64,000 bases of DNA, from assembly GCA_949358305.1 (NCBI GenBank), contig OX442314.1, positions 55,747,369 through 55,811,368 on the forward strand. The letters are read 5' to 3'. The DNA comes from Strigamia acuminata (taxonomy: Eukaryota; Arthropoda; Chilopoda; Geophilomorpha; Linotaeniidae). The translations under genes were made by a program, and so were the position numbers. The notes below the pieces were generated by a model, which saw only the letters and a list, made by a program, of their open reading frames with translations, ran no database searches and was not told the origin of the DNA. Numbering within the stretch: position 1 is the stretch's first letter; each line of letters opens with the position of its first letter. Below are positions 40,030 to 51,149 of this stretch, piece after piece.

Positions 40030-40165
40030 AAGAATGAACTCAGGATTTAGAATTTATGATTCAGGAATGAATTCAGAATTCAGAAATGGATTCAGGATTC
40101 AGGATTCAGAAACAAATTCAGGATTCAGTATTCAGGAAGGAATTCAGGATTCAGGAGTGAATCCT
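40030..40165 (+). repeat. ATTCAGGATTCAG minisatellite
   Basis: Irregular tandem array of ATTCAGGA/GATTCAG units. The overlapping ORF only reads the repeat (NSGFRIQDS) and is not a gene. Confidence 0.7.
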
Positions 40166-40199
40166 CTGCATATTTTCAGGATGTATTGAATTTTTATGG

Positions 40200-41375
40200 A
40201 AATTTCTAGGGATTTATTTTTACGAGATTTATTTTGAGATTTAACTAATTTAGAATTTTTATTAAAAAAGAAATATCAAATTTTATATTTGGAAAGTAGT
40301 TATTTACTGATGGGAAACTCATATTTTACATTTGGAAATCTAAACTTTACTGGTTGAGAAATACTAGTATGTGTTTAACTGTTTGGAAATTTAATATATT
40401 ATGCTATGAAAAGTAGTTTGGAAACGGTTGCATTCAGTGTTTGAAAGTCATTGGAAATTTGATGTTTGTACAATTTGGAATATATAACTTTCGGGTTTGG
40501 AAATATCGCATTTCAGTTATATTTCCAAAATATTTTATGGACGAAAATCTAATTTTTTTTGCAGGGTTAGAAAGTTCAGGCTACCCTAGGTTAGTAGTTA
40601 AAATACAGTAATAAACGTTATAATAAATATTATGACTAAACGAATAAATATAAGTTATTTATTGAACAAAATAAAGTATTATTTAGGGTATTATTGATTC
40701 TATTGAATCAATATTAAGAGTTCATACTTACCTGTTAAAGAGAACCAATTGAACTGTTAGGATTTGGTCCTGTGCTTAGACCGGATCTCTAAATCCTTGG
40801 ATTCTGGTATCCGAGCAAACACAACCGCCTATGGGTCGTGCGCACAAAGTCTGTTAGGCACCCGCAAAGGGAGGGAGACTCCTCCCCAAATTCGTGCCCA
40901 GCTGCAACATCAAAAAGATGCGCCGTGCAGCGTGATTGGTTGAGTTTGTTGCTAAGCCAAAACTTAGCTTGCAATATTCTTTTGTTAAAATAATATTGCT
41001 TTTTATTTTTAAACAATGGGAAAACATTTTATTCCAACACAAAGTGGAGTAAAACGATAAACCAATATCTAATTTTATTAGACTTCTATGTAAATATGGT
41101 GCTTACTGAAATGCTTATATTTGAAGTCACCACACTCTGGCGTTCACCAGAACTTTGGCTTTTGTATTGTTTTCTCTGATTCGTTTACTAGTTGATCGCT
41201 AGTTTGATCGCTTATTTACCTGCTTATTTACCCGCGTGAATATAGACTGGTATGTTGGTTTTTGCTTCTCTTGTGGAGCCTTGCAGTCCATGATTATTTA
41301 CGGCGGTAGTTGTACAAGTATATCGCCTATGAACAGGCTTTTATACACACTTATATACGGGAAGGCAAACCCAGA
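40200..41375. other. Unassigned AT-rich region
   Basis: Repeated TTTGGAAAT-type words to about 40520, then unique-looking sequence. No gene, tRNA or transposon ends recognised. Confidence 0.35.
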
Positions 41376-41379
41376 CAAC

Positions 41380-42191
41380 TGTCGCGTCCTACTAGGTATA
41401 GGTTTAAATGCAAACGTGTAATACTTTACCTGTGATCTACTTAATGCAAATACCCAAAAAGAATACCAAATGTGTTTAAATGAACAAATAGGTTTTATTC
41501 AATAGGCGTGAGCCCTAAAATACACTCAGTATAATACTAGAGTCGACTTGGTCAGAGTCGAACAAGGAATTTCTCAAGATGGCGTCGTCGGTTCCGCGTG
41601 GTCGGCGTTACAAAGGCGGCGTCTCGAGTTGTCGTTAATTTGTCAAGGATTCGTCGTTCACGGATGCGGTGGAATGCTTTTTCGAGTCTTCTATCTGTGC
41701 CTGTTGTCTAGGGGTTGGTTTTAGCGTCTCAAGGCTCTGACCAGAAACGGGGAGTTTCTTACTGGGCGCTCGGACACTTCGGTGGCGGAATAACCGTGGG
41801 TAGGTTATTCGATGTGAATCCACAAGGGCTATTTTCCTGCTTTCGCGGGAAATAGCACGCAAGTAAATTCGTGAGAGTTACACTTGCACTTGACTCAGCG
41901 GTCTTCGATCAATCCTAACTTGTACTTGAAGTTGGCCTGACGGTGAGGTAGTTGCTGTGTTCTTGGTGTCATTTGTGTAAGTTCTGACTTTAGGCGGGAA
42001 ACTCCACCTTTTATAGGCCAGAGTGAGGGGCCAGGCTCGGCCAATGGGGACCGGCCACGAGCCACCTCACCCCCTCGGGGCACGCGCTTCCCAGGGGGGG
42101 AAGGCGGAGCCAGCGCGAGGGAACTGACTTTTCCTAGTGACTCAGAGGGATGATATCCGCTGGGGGGATGACCACTCGCTGGGTCACCACA
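41380..42191 (+). repeat. Solo LTR, family S, copy 1
   Basis: 812 bp, TGTCGCGTCC...GGTCACCACA, flanked by the 4-bp duplication CAAC (41376-41379 and 42192-42195). About 90% alike by eye to 59896-60713. No internal region, so produced by LTR-LTR recombination. A 4-bp duplication suits Ty3/gypsy. Confidence 0.85.
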
Positions 42192-42195
42192 CAAC

Positions 42196-42660
42196 AAATC
42201 CCGGTAGCTGATCATTCGCAATCAAATTCACCGTCACGGCTCTGAGGCGGATGGAGGTGTCAAAACCTCTTGCAATGGTCTTGGGCCATTGTTGACTTTC
42301 CCCGCCGATATTCTTTATATTTATTTATTTATTTCGCATGGTTTAAACGATTGTTTAAATCTCATGATTCTTCGCATTCATGGTTATTATTTGTGCCACG
42401 TTGTCCAAAATGGCCACGTAACGTTATTGTGACGATGCCGCAAAGCCAGCTCTATCCGTCGGTCTGCCAAGACATCCAACCAGACGATGCCACCCGTTTA
42501 CACGTTCCCAGAACCCCGGTTTTATTGTAATAAGCATATTCACTAACACCTATGGACAAAAAAATCTTCACATGCTGTCAGGCTGCTTCGGCTCCAAATG
42601 AGCAGTTTATTTTTCTTCCACTGGCGGCTAGAGCAGTTTACTTTTAAGTACGGCAGAGTG
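42196..42660. other. Unassigned sequence
   Basis: No ORF or repeat structure I can support. Confidence 0.3.
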
Positions 42661-42664
42661 TTCG

Positions 42665-43130
42665 TCCGATATGACCGACCACGTCACCCATGGGGCTGAC
42701 GCCCTGTGTGTGACGGGTCGGTTACCCGTATAGCGTGCCTAATGGCACAACCGCACGGTGAGGAAGGTGACCCAACCCCTAGACAACGATTAAAGGCAAA
42801 AATCCAACAATCTGAGTTCCTGTCTCGTTCGTACGTAAGATATGCGTCCCTCCCGTGTAGTGAATCCCCATACTGCGCGGGAAAGACCATATCCAGTCAC
42901 ATGGTTGCCCTTGCTGGCGTCGGGACCTTTGTAGCACATGTCTCTCTCTCTCGGCTCACTCTGCTCGACTCTCTCGGCCGAGCTCCCAACTCAATTTCTC
43001 TCACCACACCAGTCAGCTTCCCCCCTCCCTAGGTGGGTTGGTCCACCCCACAAGAAGAAACGACCTTAGGGCCACTGGGCAGTGTGTGGAGTGATGCAGG
43101 TCACCATGGGTGGCCAAGCGGTCACACATT
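42665..43130. repeat. Composite dispersed repeat, second locus
   Basis: Left module (CCGACCACGTCACCCATGG...CCCCTAGACAACG) is the reverse complement of 24041-24180; right module (CTCTCTCTCTCGG...GCAGTGTGTGGAGTG) is in the same orientation as 24350-24500. Confidence 0.5.
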
Positions 43131-43438
43131 TTCGGACGTTTTCAGCACGTTTTAGGTTGTTTCAGTTACTTTCGTAACGTTTTCGTTATTTTTCGCAACA
43201 TTTTCGAATGTTTTCAGCAATATTCGGTCGGTTTCGTTATTTTTTGCAACATTTTCAGCAATTTTCGGGGTCAAGCAGCTTTGTAAACTAGCGTTTTTTT
43301 AAACTGTTCATTAATTTTGCGAACCAAACAAATTAAGGTCAGAAAACAAAAATGTCAATTTATGTCCAGTCGGAGATTACGAGATTTTAATTAATTGAAC
43401 TGGCTTCAGTTTAGAGAAAATAATGGTGTTACTTTTGC

Positions 43439-43870
43439 AAAATAAAAAAATTTATTCAAGTGAAATCAGGTGTTAAATAACAACTTAATGCCATTTCAAA
43501 GTGTTCTTGATGTAAATGAACGAAAATTAGTAATTACAATTCATTTTTTTCTATTTTTTTATTTTTTTATTTGTTTATATCTTAAAACTTTTTCCAGACA
43601 CTAATTTAGTGACTTCCCCTGGTGTCTGTTTTTGGCGAAATCCTCAGTTTTCCGAACGTAAGCATATGTACAAGATACGTGTCTTAAAAAATAGGCAAAA
43701 ATTGATACGTACATGTTACGTATCGTTAAAAAGAGACATAAATCGCCATTTTTTTCCAGAAAAATATGCATTTATTTTCCGATTTTCGGAAAATATGCAA
43801 TTTAAGCCAATTTCGGCTACATATGCCATATACATATGAAGCATGCATTTATGCATTTATCCGGGGTCTA
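43439..43870. repeat. 5'-truncated copy of the 44238 hAT-like MITE
   Basis: Shares GAAATCAGGTGTTAAATAAC, TAGTAATTACAATTCATT and the right end GCATTTATCCGG(gg)TCTA with the complete copy at 44238-44785. Confidence 0.65.
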
Positions 43871-44075
43871 CTTAGGTGGTATTAGAGAGTTTGCGGGACG
43901 CATTTTTCCCTTATTTTGTGCCACGTTACACTATTTTAGTGCCATATCGTAAGGAAAAAATGTTTAGTGTATCGTTTTCAACACTAAATTAAAATATAGC
44001 GCAGCCAATCAGAATTGAGAACACTATATTGTTAGCTCAGCCCATTGCAAATGGCGATTATTTTGTTGTCCCGAT

Positions 44076-44237
44076 TGTGTAATCGGCTAGTGTATTTACG
44101 TCGTACGAACGTACGACGTATGCCGATTGGTCAGCCATCGTTGACCAGTCATATATATATTGTATTTTGATTTGTAATAAACCACTTGTTAGTTTGACTT
44201 CACACTGACCTGTCATTCATTCATCATTCCTGATAAC
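44076..44237 (+). repeat. 5' LTR of Gypsy-C (main part)
   Basis: TGTGTAATCGGC..., split near its end by a MITE at 44238-44785; the last three bases (ACA) are at 44794-44796. AATAAA near 44177. Confidence 0.9.
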
Positions 44238-44785
44238 TAGAGACCGGATATTTATGCTAAATAAAATTTGTTTTAAGTGCATAAAATATGCACTAAAAAT
44301 TCCATTTTATGCAAAATAAAAATAAAAATATGCAAAATAAAATAATTTATATAATTGAAATCAGGTGTTAAATAACAATTTAATACCATTTCCAAGTGTC
44401 CATGATGTAAATGAATTATAATTAGTAATTACAATTCATTCTTTTCTATTTTTTTATTTTTTTATTTGTTTATTTTACACATTTAGTGTTTTCCCCTGGT
44501 TTCTGTTTTTGGCGAAGTCCTCAGTTCCAAACGCAAATCATACGTATACAACGTATACATGAAACGTAGACAAAATGTACACACTACGTTTTTTAAAAAA
44601 GGCAGAAGTTGATACGTATACGTTACGTATCGTAAAAAAATTGTATAAATCGCCTTTTTTTTGTCGGAAAAACGGCAAAATATGCATTTATTTCCGATTT
44701 TCGGAAAATATGCATTTATAGCCGATTTTGGCTTTATATTGAATAAAAATATATTGCATGCATTTATGCATTTATCCGGTCTCTA
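44238..44785. mobile_element. hAT-like MITE in the 5' LTR of Gypsy-C
   Basis: TIRs TAGAGACCGGATA and TATCCGGTCTCTA, target duplication CTGATAAC (8 bp; 44230-44237 and 44786-44793). No ORF. An 8-bp duplication is diagnostic for the hAT superfamily. Confidence 0.85.
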
Positions 44786-44855
44786 CTGATAACACATGGT
44801 GGCAGCGATTAAACCGACTTAAAATAACTCGAATCATTTGTGACATTTCGCTACG

Positions 44856-45587
44856 ATGACGACCACTCCGTTTTCCGAACAATTTGACTTTTCAACTCCA
44901 TCCGACTGGCCTGAATGGAAAACGAGATTCGTACGATTTCTGAACTTCTCTGGACTCTGCGAGAAAACAGATGAAGACAAGATCGACGGTTTGTTATACT
45001 GCATGGGCAGAAAGGCGGAACACATTTTAAAAAAAGCGAATTTGGCTAAAAAAGAATCAAAAAAGTTCGATTCCGTCATCGCGGCTTTCGATAAATTATT
45101 TGTCGCAAAGAAAAACCTTATCTTCGAACGAGCGCGTTTCAATCAACGAATCCAACACGAAGACGAATCGGTGGACGATTTTATCACCGCGTTATACGAA
45201 TTGGCCGACAATTGCGAATTGGACAAATTAACCAGCAATAATCTCCGCGAAACATTGATCTGCGATTGAATCGTCGTGGGTTTGCGAAACCGTCAATTAT
45301 GCGAAAAGCTACAATTAGCAGACGATCTAACATTAAAAAAAGCTATCGATACGGTTCGAATGAACGAGCAAGTTCGACGACAACAAGGAGAAATACGACC
45401 AACGCTCGACATTAAAACGGAAGTAGGACGCGTTCGGACTGAACAACCGGAGAAAAGATACCGAGGAAAACCAGCACAACCGACTCCGAAAACGAAAGAT
45501 AACGACGGACCTTGCGGAAACTGTGGATACTACGTACATTTTTCATCCACATGCCCCGCCGCCTTATCAAAATGCGCAAATTGTAAA
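44856..45587 (+). pseudogene. Gypsy-C gag, broken
   Basis: MTTTPFSEQFDFSTPSDWPE opens a gag of the type common in invertebrate gypsy elements. It stops at TGA 45267-45269, where the frame continues unchanged after it (probable CGA to TGA transition). Near the C-terminus a CCHC knuckle (CGNCGYYVHFSSTC) and the first half of a second (CANCKK) are readable; the second knuckle is completed in the next frame after a run of eight A (about 45585-45592). Confidence 0.85.
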
Positions 45588-46843
45588 AAAAATTGGACAT
45601 TATACACGTGTGTGTCGATCGGCCAAATCAGCAAAAATCGAGGTCGTACACGCGGACGACGACGAACAGTCCGAATATCACTTTTTGGGACACGTTGTGA
45701 CCGAAACTCCCGTACAGAAAACAACACGATGGAGCATTTCGGCTGAAATTCGGAACGTGCGACTATCATTTCGGGCCGACACTGGAGCAGACGTCACTTG
45801 CATTTCGCTTGAAACATTTAACAATTATTTTTCAGAAATTAGATTATGGAAGCCCGAGAGACAATTAAAAGGCGCAAATCAAAACGCTTTGGATACTATG
45901 GGCAGTTTTTGGGACAACATTTCGTATCGTGGAAAGAAAAAACTTACGCAGATATTCGTGGTCAAAGATCTCGGTCGATCATTGTTGGACGGCGACACAT
46001 GTGAGGATTTGGGGATCGTGAAACGCGTGTTGAGCTTAAAAACGACGGAAACGACTCACACTTCGGTACGGCCAGAGATCGAGTATCCAGAGCTTTTTCA
46101 GGGTCTTGGGCGCGTCAAAATCCCATACAAGATACGATTACGAGATGGAGCAGTTCCGCATGCCCTAACCACACCGCGCCGGGCCCCAATTCCGAAACTA
46201 AACGAAATCAAGAAAAACTTGGACAAAATGCTGCTTTTGGGCGTTATCGTGCCGGTGGACGAGCCAACCGATTGGTGTTCCGGTCTCGTCACAGTTCCGA
46301 AACCCGATGGGACCATCCGAATGTGCGTTGATTACGTTCCACTCAACGTTTACATCAAACGGGAAATTTTTCCAATGCCAAACACGGAAAATCTATTTGG
46401 GCGCCTCGGGAAAGCAAAGTTTTTTTCGAAATTGGACGCTAACCACGGATTTTGGCAATGCGAATTGGACGAAGAATCGCAACTCCTTACCACATTCATC
46501 ACACCATTCGGACGTTTTAAATTCACTCGTTTACCATTTGGCATTGTTGCGGCTCCGGAAGTATTTCAGAAACGAATGACGGAAATTCTAGAAGGATTAA
46601 TCGGCGTCCAGTGTAACGTCGACGATATTTTGGTTTATGGAGACACAATCGAGGAGCACGACGAACGATTACGGGCCGTTTTGAAACGTTTATTTGAGAA
46701 AAACGTAACGATGAACAAAGAGAAGTGCGTTTTCGGCGTGACGAGCATCAAATTTTTGGGCCATATTATCGATTCTAAAGGAGTACACATCGACGACGAT
46801 CGAATTGAGGCAATAGCTAAAATGCCTGCGCCACAAAACAAAT
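45588..46843 (+). pseudogene. Gypsy-C pol, first part: protease and reverse transcriptase
   Basis: After the A8 run the +1 frame completes the second knuckle and continues with the protease (FRADTGADVTC), then RT (WCSGLVTVPKPDGTIRMCVD; catalytic CNVDDILVYG). It is cut in the connection region at 46843 by the long-LTR element; the TGA at 46846-46848 belongs to that insertion. The coding frame resumes at 56168 after the AAAT duplication. Only the A8 slip (programmed or mutational) and the insertion disturb this part. Confidence 0.9.
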
Positions 46844-48756
46844 TGTGACGGTGACGACCACAACTCCCATTTAACAATGGTACCGGGAAGAGATCGCAAT
46901 AAATAAACAGTGAATACAATACGAGATAAATACAAGACAGTTTATTGTTGGCAAACAATATGCAGTGAGCTAAATTATACATAAGACTAATGCCAACATT
47001 TGGCAAGTTAAATCAGCTATTAAACTATACAAAGAATTAGCCAACTGGCCCTAGAATAATATCACTACGGGTCTGGAATATGGGAGCGGTTTCCCCATCG
47101 CTCGACCTGATTATAGATGTCATCTTAAGCCGGATGGCTGTGTCCTGGAGTCCGATATGGCTTCGCTGGTTTCCTTGGTTCGCTGTGTAAATTATCGCAC
47201 GTCGATAAATCGAATGATCTGAGCATTGCGGTTGACTTTGTCTGCACCGCCACAACTTTGGGAGGATATTGGTGTAAGTAAATGTATTCATTTACTTATC
47301 AATATTCCGCTTATGAATTATATTTAATTCATATCGTTGTGAATTCTTATTTAGATATTTTGTGGATAAGTTGTCGTCAACTTATCGGTTACATTTGCGT
47401 CTTTGATGTAATCGTGATCGTAATTAAGTCTTCTGACTTGGTTAATCAACTTGTCGCCAAGTTAATATTTAGCTGTTATAAATAAAATGAAGATTAGGCT
47501 TCCCGTCGCAACACACAATTGCCATCGAAAGAAAATATACGCCTTGCAATGCAGAACGGTATCAAGCGTCCCCTGCGTCGCGACACGGTCGTTCGTCTGG
47601 CGATTGACGGTATCACGTACACAGGAGTCGATAGCTCGCGGCTCCGCACAGCAGTATAATCTCTCGCGGTACTAATAATAGACCGACTACTTTGGCATCG
47701 AATACCATGAGAATCAGCTTGCCAAACACTTGGTGCTACTCGTGGTTACTGTAAAACAGACTGCTTTGGCACCATCCGGTGAAGGAACTAATTCTCAACA
47801 GCAACGATGCTACTTGCGGTAACGGAATACGTTCATACCGAGAAAGACCACATGGTCCTGTCCGGAGGATACTGAATTGCACAACGGCGGGTTCTCCTTC
47901 GGCGTCGCAACCGTAAACTGTAACATTTATGCAACATAATGATCCCAGCACTTCGACTTCAATTGCCGGCGGTGGCATGATTCTGTAGAATCATGCAACG
48001 GTTCTTTGTGAATAAATCAACAAAGAACCAAAAGGTTTTTTTACGTGAACAACGAATCATATTTCTTAAGTAACAATACCAAACAGAAAATAATCAAACA
48101 GAGCTGCGGAATGGCCGATTGTTTGGGTTTATATAACCTGACTGGATTAAGGATTAATCCAGTCATCCAATTGGAACATGGGTTCCACGAATCCCTCCAA
48201 TCCCGTATCACCGGAAGTGGATACGGAGGAGCATTATGCTAATTCTCACCACAACCGGAACTGGATACCCAGGGCCGGAAATGGATCCACCAATCAGATC
48301 GATCGGTTGATCGATTGATCACCAAATGTTCTATCCCGCAGAAAATGGAAGTTATAATGTATTTAACATCAAAAGACATTAATATATCTTTATATTAATG
48401 TTCACAAAGCTTCGTTTCGTTCTAGTAAATATAGTTTTATATTTATTTACATGTTTTATATTCATATCTTGAATTTACCGCTAAATCGTGATCGCGCCAT
48501 CTGGCGACAACATTGCGCATTGACAAATGCGGTTTTAGTAGACGAATCATCGTGATTTGGTCGTGATATCTTGATATCATGTAGGAATGTTATTAATACT
48601 AATTAATACATCATCTTTTATCATGGAAACCTCATAAATAGCTTTATTTAGGAATTATATCCGTTTTACACAGAATACTGTAAAAATACCGTCATAATGA
48701 CACAACAGCGCTTTTCTATAGAAAATAGGCATTTATAGCCATTAAAAACCGTCACA
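46844..48756 (-). repeat. 3' LTR (minus orientation) of the long-LTR element
   Basis: 1913 bp. The small ORFs inside it recur identically in the other LTR and are not genes. Confidence 0.9.
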
Positions 48757-49339
48757 CATCCCCCTTAATAACACAACTATATAATATTTTATAGAGTTTT
48801 CGTTATTCTCCTAATTAGCATAAATGCTATTTTCGGACTTGATGTATCTTGGAGATACTGTGACTTCCAATTTCGAATTTGAGTTTACATAAACTAACTT
48901 GAATTATCTAAGTTCTGGATTTCTGCCGAAATAATCTTTTCTAATAGCCTAAATTCAAGTCCAGAATTTATTTCCAAGTCTTCTTTTTGAAGAAACTTTC
49001 GTCATACATAAAATCATCATTTGTGTTATCACAAAATATTTATTTCATATGCCTAGTCAGATGTATTGCTATAAATATACAATAATAGCTTTCGGATGAT
49101 AAGAGTTGACAATTAAGAATCAAAATGTCCCCCTTAATTGTCATGACCGGAGTCACTTGGTATTCTTTGTACAATTGACTAATTTAATTAAACTAGTTGT
49201 CTTAATAATGTAGCATTACCTTTCAAAATTTTGTTAATTCTAACTTTTATATTTTGTTCCCCTTTTCTTTAGAAAACGAGGTCATGATTTATAGAGAAAG
49301 GATTTTTCTGTTACTCTGAAATCGGGAAATCTTTTGATC

Positions 49340-50725
49340 TTACATTTTGTGTTGAGAAAGCTTCTCAAATAAGTCGGACATAGACTTATTAATAACTGCA
49401 GTTATTCTGTTTTCCATTTCCGTAAACCGTTGTTCTAATACTTCGGTGGTGACCCAATTTTGTCGGGGTCGTTTAAATGAGTCTTTTGACACATTTGAAT
49501 AATCAAAATTTTTACGTTGGTCATTAAATTTTCGTTTAGACCATGTGGGACAATCTTGTTTGGTATGTCCCGTTTGTTTACAATGAAAACATTTCCTGAC
49601 ATAAGTGAAGGTGGCCTCTTGTGAATTTGTAGCTTCAGGAACAGAATGGTGTAAGCCAATCTCACCATATTTATATTTGTTGGTCTCATTGCTGGTTGAA
49701 CTAGTATTAAACCGACTGAGCAAGACTTTTTCAACTTTCGGTTTTGTGATGAAAGTATTCTTTTCCTGAGACGTTCCATCGAACGGTCCTCTTATTTGAG
49801 TAGTTGAAACTATTGTTTTTGTACTCGTATCGTGTTGGTAATACTTTTCCAAGGGAAAAAGAGTTTGTTTGAACCTTTTCCGATTTGAAATGGGTGTTAG
49901 GTAGAATTGTCTTGGCTGGGGACTCTTCTGGGTAGACAAATCATTCGTCCGCAAACATGAGTTTGTGATTGGCGATCGGGCACGTTGTTGTAAGTTATTT
50001 GACTGCAAACGTTTGTTTGGAGTATGCAAACTACTCTTCTTTTTCGTGGGATTGGAAAACGAAGTTGTAAATCCATCGCAGGGATTCGGCGACAGCAAAC
50101 GTTTGTTTACAGCTCGAACATCTTTCTTTTGTGTTGATATTGGTGGCCCAAAACTTTTGTTTACGGTTCCCAATTCTTTTGATAACGGTAGGTTAATCGA
50201 CAGATTAAGGCTAGCCACATATCGTTGTGCTTCAGCTGGATTAGCATATCGAACTGAAATTAGCTGATCCCGATTGTAAACGAGTTTTAATTTGTTCTGA
50301 ACAACCGACTGGTTAGTTAACGAACTCTCTGGACGAGAATTATTAGGTTTATAATTCTCTTCCCCCTTATCTACCGAATTAGGTGGTTTAAACTTTTCTA
50401 AGTTAGATCCCCTACTGGATGTTTGAAACATAGTATGAGAATCTTGATTCACTAAGTTTCGGCTGTATGTTTGTGGATTCCGTACTGGATCTTGATGTGA
50501 AGATTGAGATTGGGTACGATCTCGCCAGTTCCTAGCTTTTACATAGTCTGAAGCTTCGATTATATTTTTAAACTTGGTTTTATCCAGTCCATGACGATTA
50601 CAATACAGAGTAAAATGATCGGGAATCTTTTCTGTTTGATCGCCAAGTGGTACAGAACTTAAATTTAAGTTTGTCTGCTTATTATTTCCTTTTGGATCGA
50701 TCATATTCAATGGTTTTTGAGCCAT
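49340..50725 (-). CDS. Gag-like protein of the long-LTR element, 461 aa
   Basis: The start is put at 50725 (MAQKPLNMIDPKGNN); the four upstream codons lack an ATG. The protein is very rich in Asn, Ser, Lys and Gln with several similar NKRLLSPN/NKRLQSNN motifs around 200-250. A CCHC knuckle (CFHCKQTGHTKQDC) lies near residue 385, then a basic segment and a C-terminal helix with heptad-like spacing (LEQRFTEMENRITAVINKSM). This is a nucleocapsid-type layout: RNA binding plus oligomerisation. No capsid domain is recognisable. It is the only protein the element encodes. Confidence 0.75.
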   Translation of the reverse strand: MAQKPLNMIDPKGNNKQTNLNLSSVPLGDQTEKIPDHFTLYCNRHGLDKTKFKNIIEASDYVKARNWRDRTQSQSSHQDPVRNPQTYSRNLVNQDSHTMFQTSSRGSNLEKFKPPNSVDKGEENYKPNNSRPESSLTNQSVVQNKLKLVYNRDQLISVRYANPAEAQRYVASLNLSINLPLSKELGTVNKSFGPPISTQKKDVRAVNKRLLSPNPCDGFTTSFSNPTKKKSSLHTPNKRLQSNNLQQRARSPITNSCLRTNDLSTQKSPQPRQFYLTPISNRKRFKQTLFPLEKYYQHDTSTKTIVSTTQIRGPFDGTSQEKNTFITKPKVEKVLLSRFNTSSTSNETNKYKYGEIGLHHSVPEATNSQEATFTYVRKCFHCKQTGHTKQDCPTWSKRKFNDQRKNFDYSNVSKDSFKRPRQNWVTTEVLEQRFTEMENRITAVINKSMSDLFEKLSQHKM

Positions 50726-50875
50726 AAAAAAATTCAAAATCTGACGATTTTAATTCTTTAATTTATAAAGAAGACGAATATAATACACTTTTCAACAAGA
50801 AACACTTCTAAACTTTACTTTTGACAAAATAAAATTAAACTTCGCGTTTGTTTGACACGTGTTAGCTTTTGCAGG

Positions 50876-51120
50876 TTACACGGCACACAAAATTCGAATC
50901 GTGACTGAAATCGGGACGGCGTGGTCAAGATGACTCTGGAACACGTCTTCTGGTCTGGTCTGGATGCGAATGATCAGTATCTGATCTGGTCCTCCTTTAA
51001 TAGCAGGGGGCTGGGGATCCCTAGATCTCCCAACTTCTGATTGGCGGATGTTAGTGTCGGCCAATGGTATAAAGGACGTTACATCTATTTAGTAGTTCTC
51101 TACTAAGTCCGTTCCCTTCG
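50876..51120. other. GC-richer leader segment of the long-LTR element
   Basis: Short patch of higher GC (about 50870-51110) within otherwise AT-rich leader. No gene recognised. Confidence 0.3.
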
Positions 51121-51149
51121 AGATTCAATTTTACCGATAAAATAAAATT

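Noticed and set aside
40001-40189. Repeat peptide ORF NSGFRIQDS
   Set aside because: Minisatellite translation only.
40740-40900. Possible tRNA-like cloverleaf
   Set aside because: No consistent acceptor, T-arm and anticodon arrangement could be drawn.
47037-48242. Five small ORFs repeated identically at 54444-55649, at first sight a duplicated gene cluster
   Set aside because: Both sets lie inside the two LTRs of the same element; the duplication is the LTR pair.
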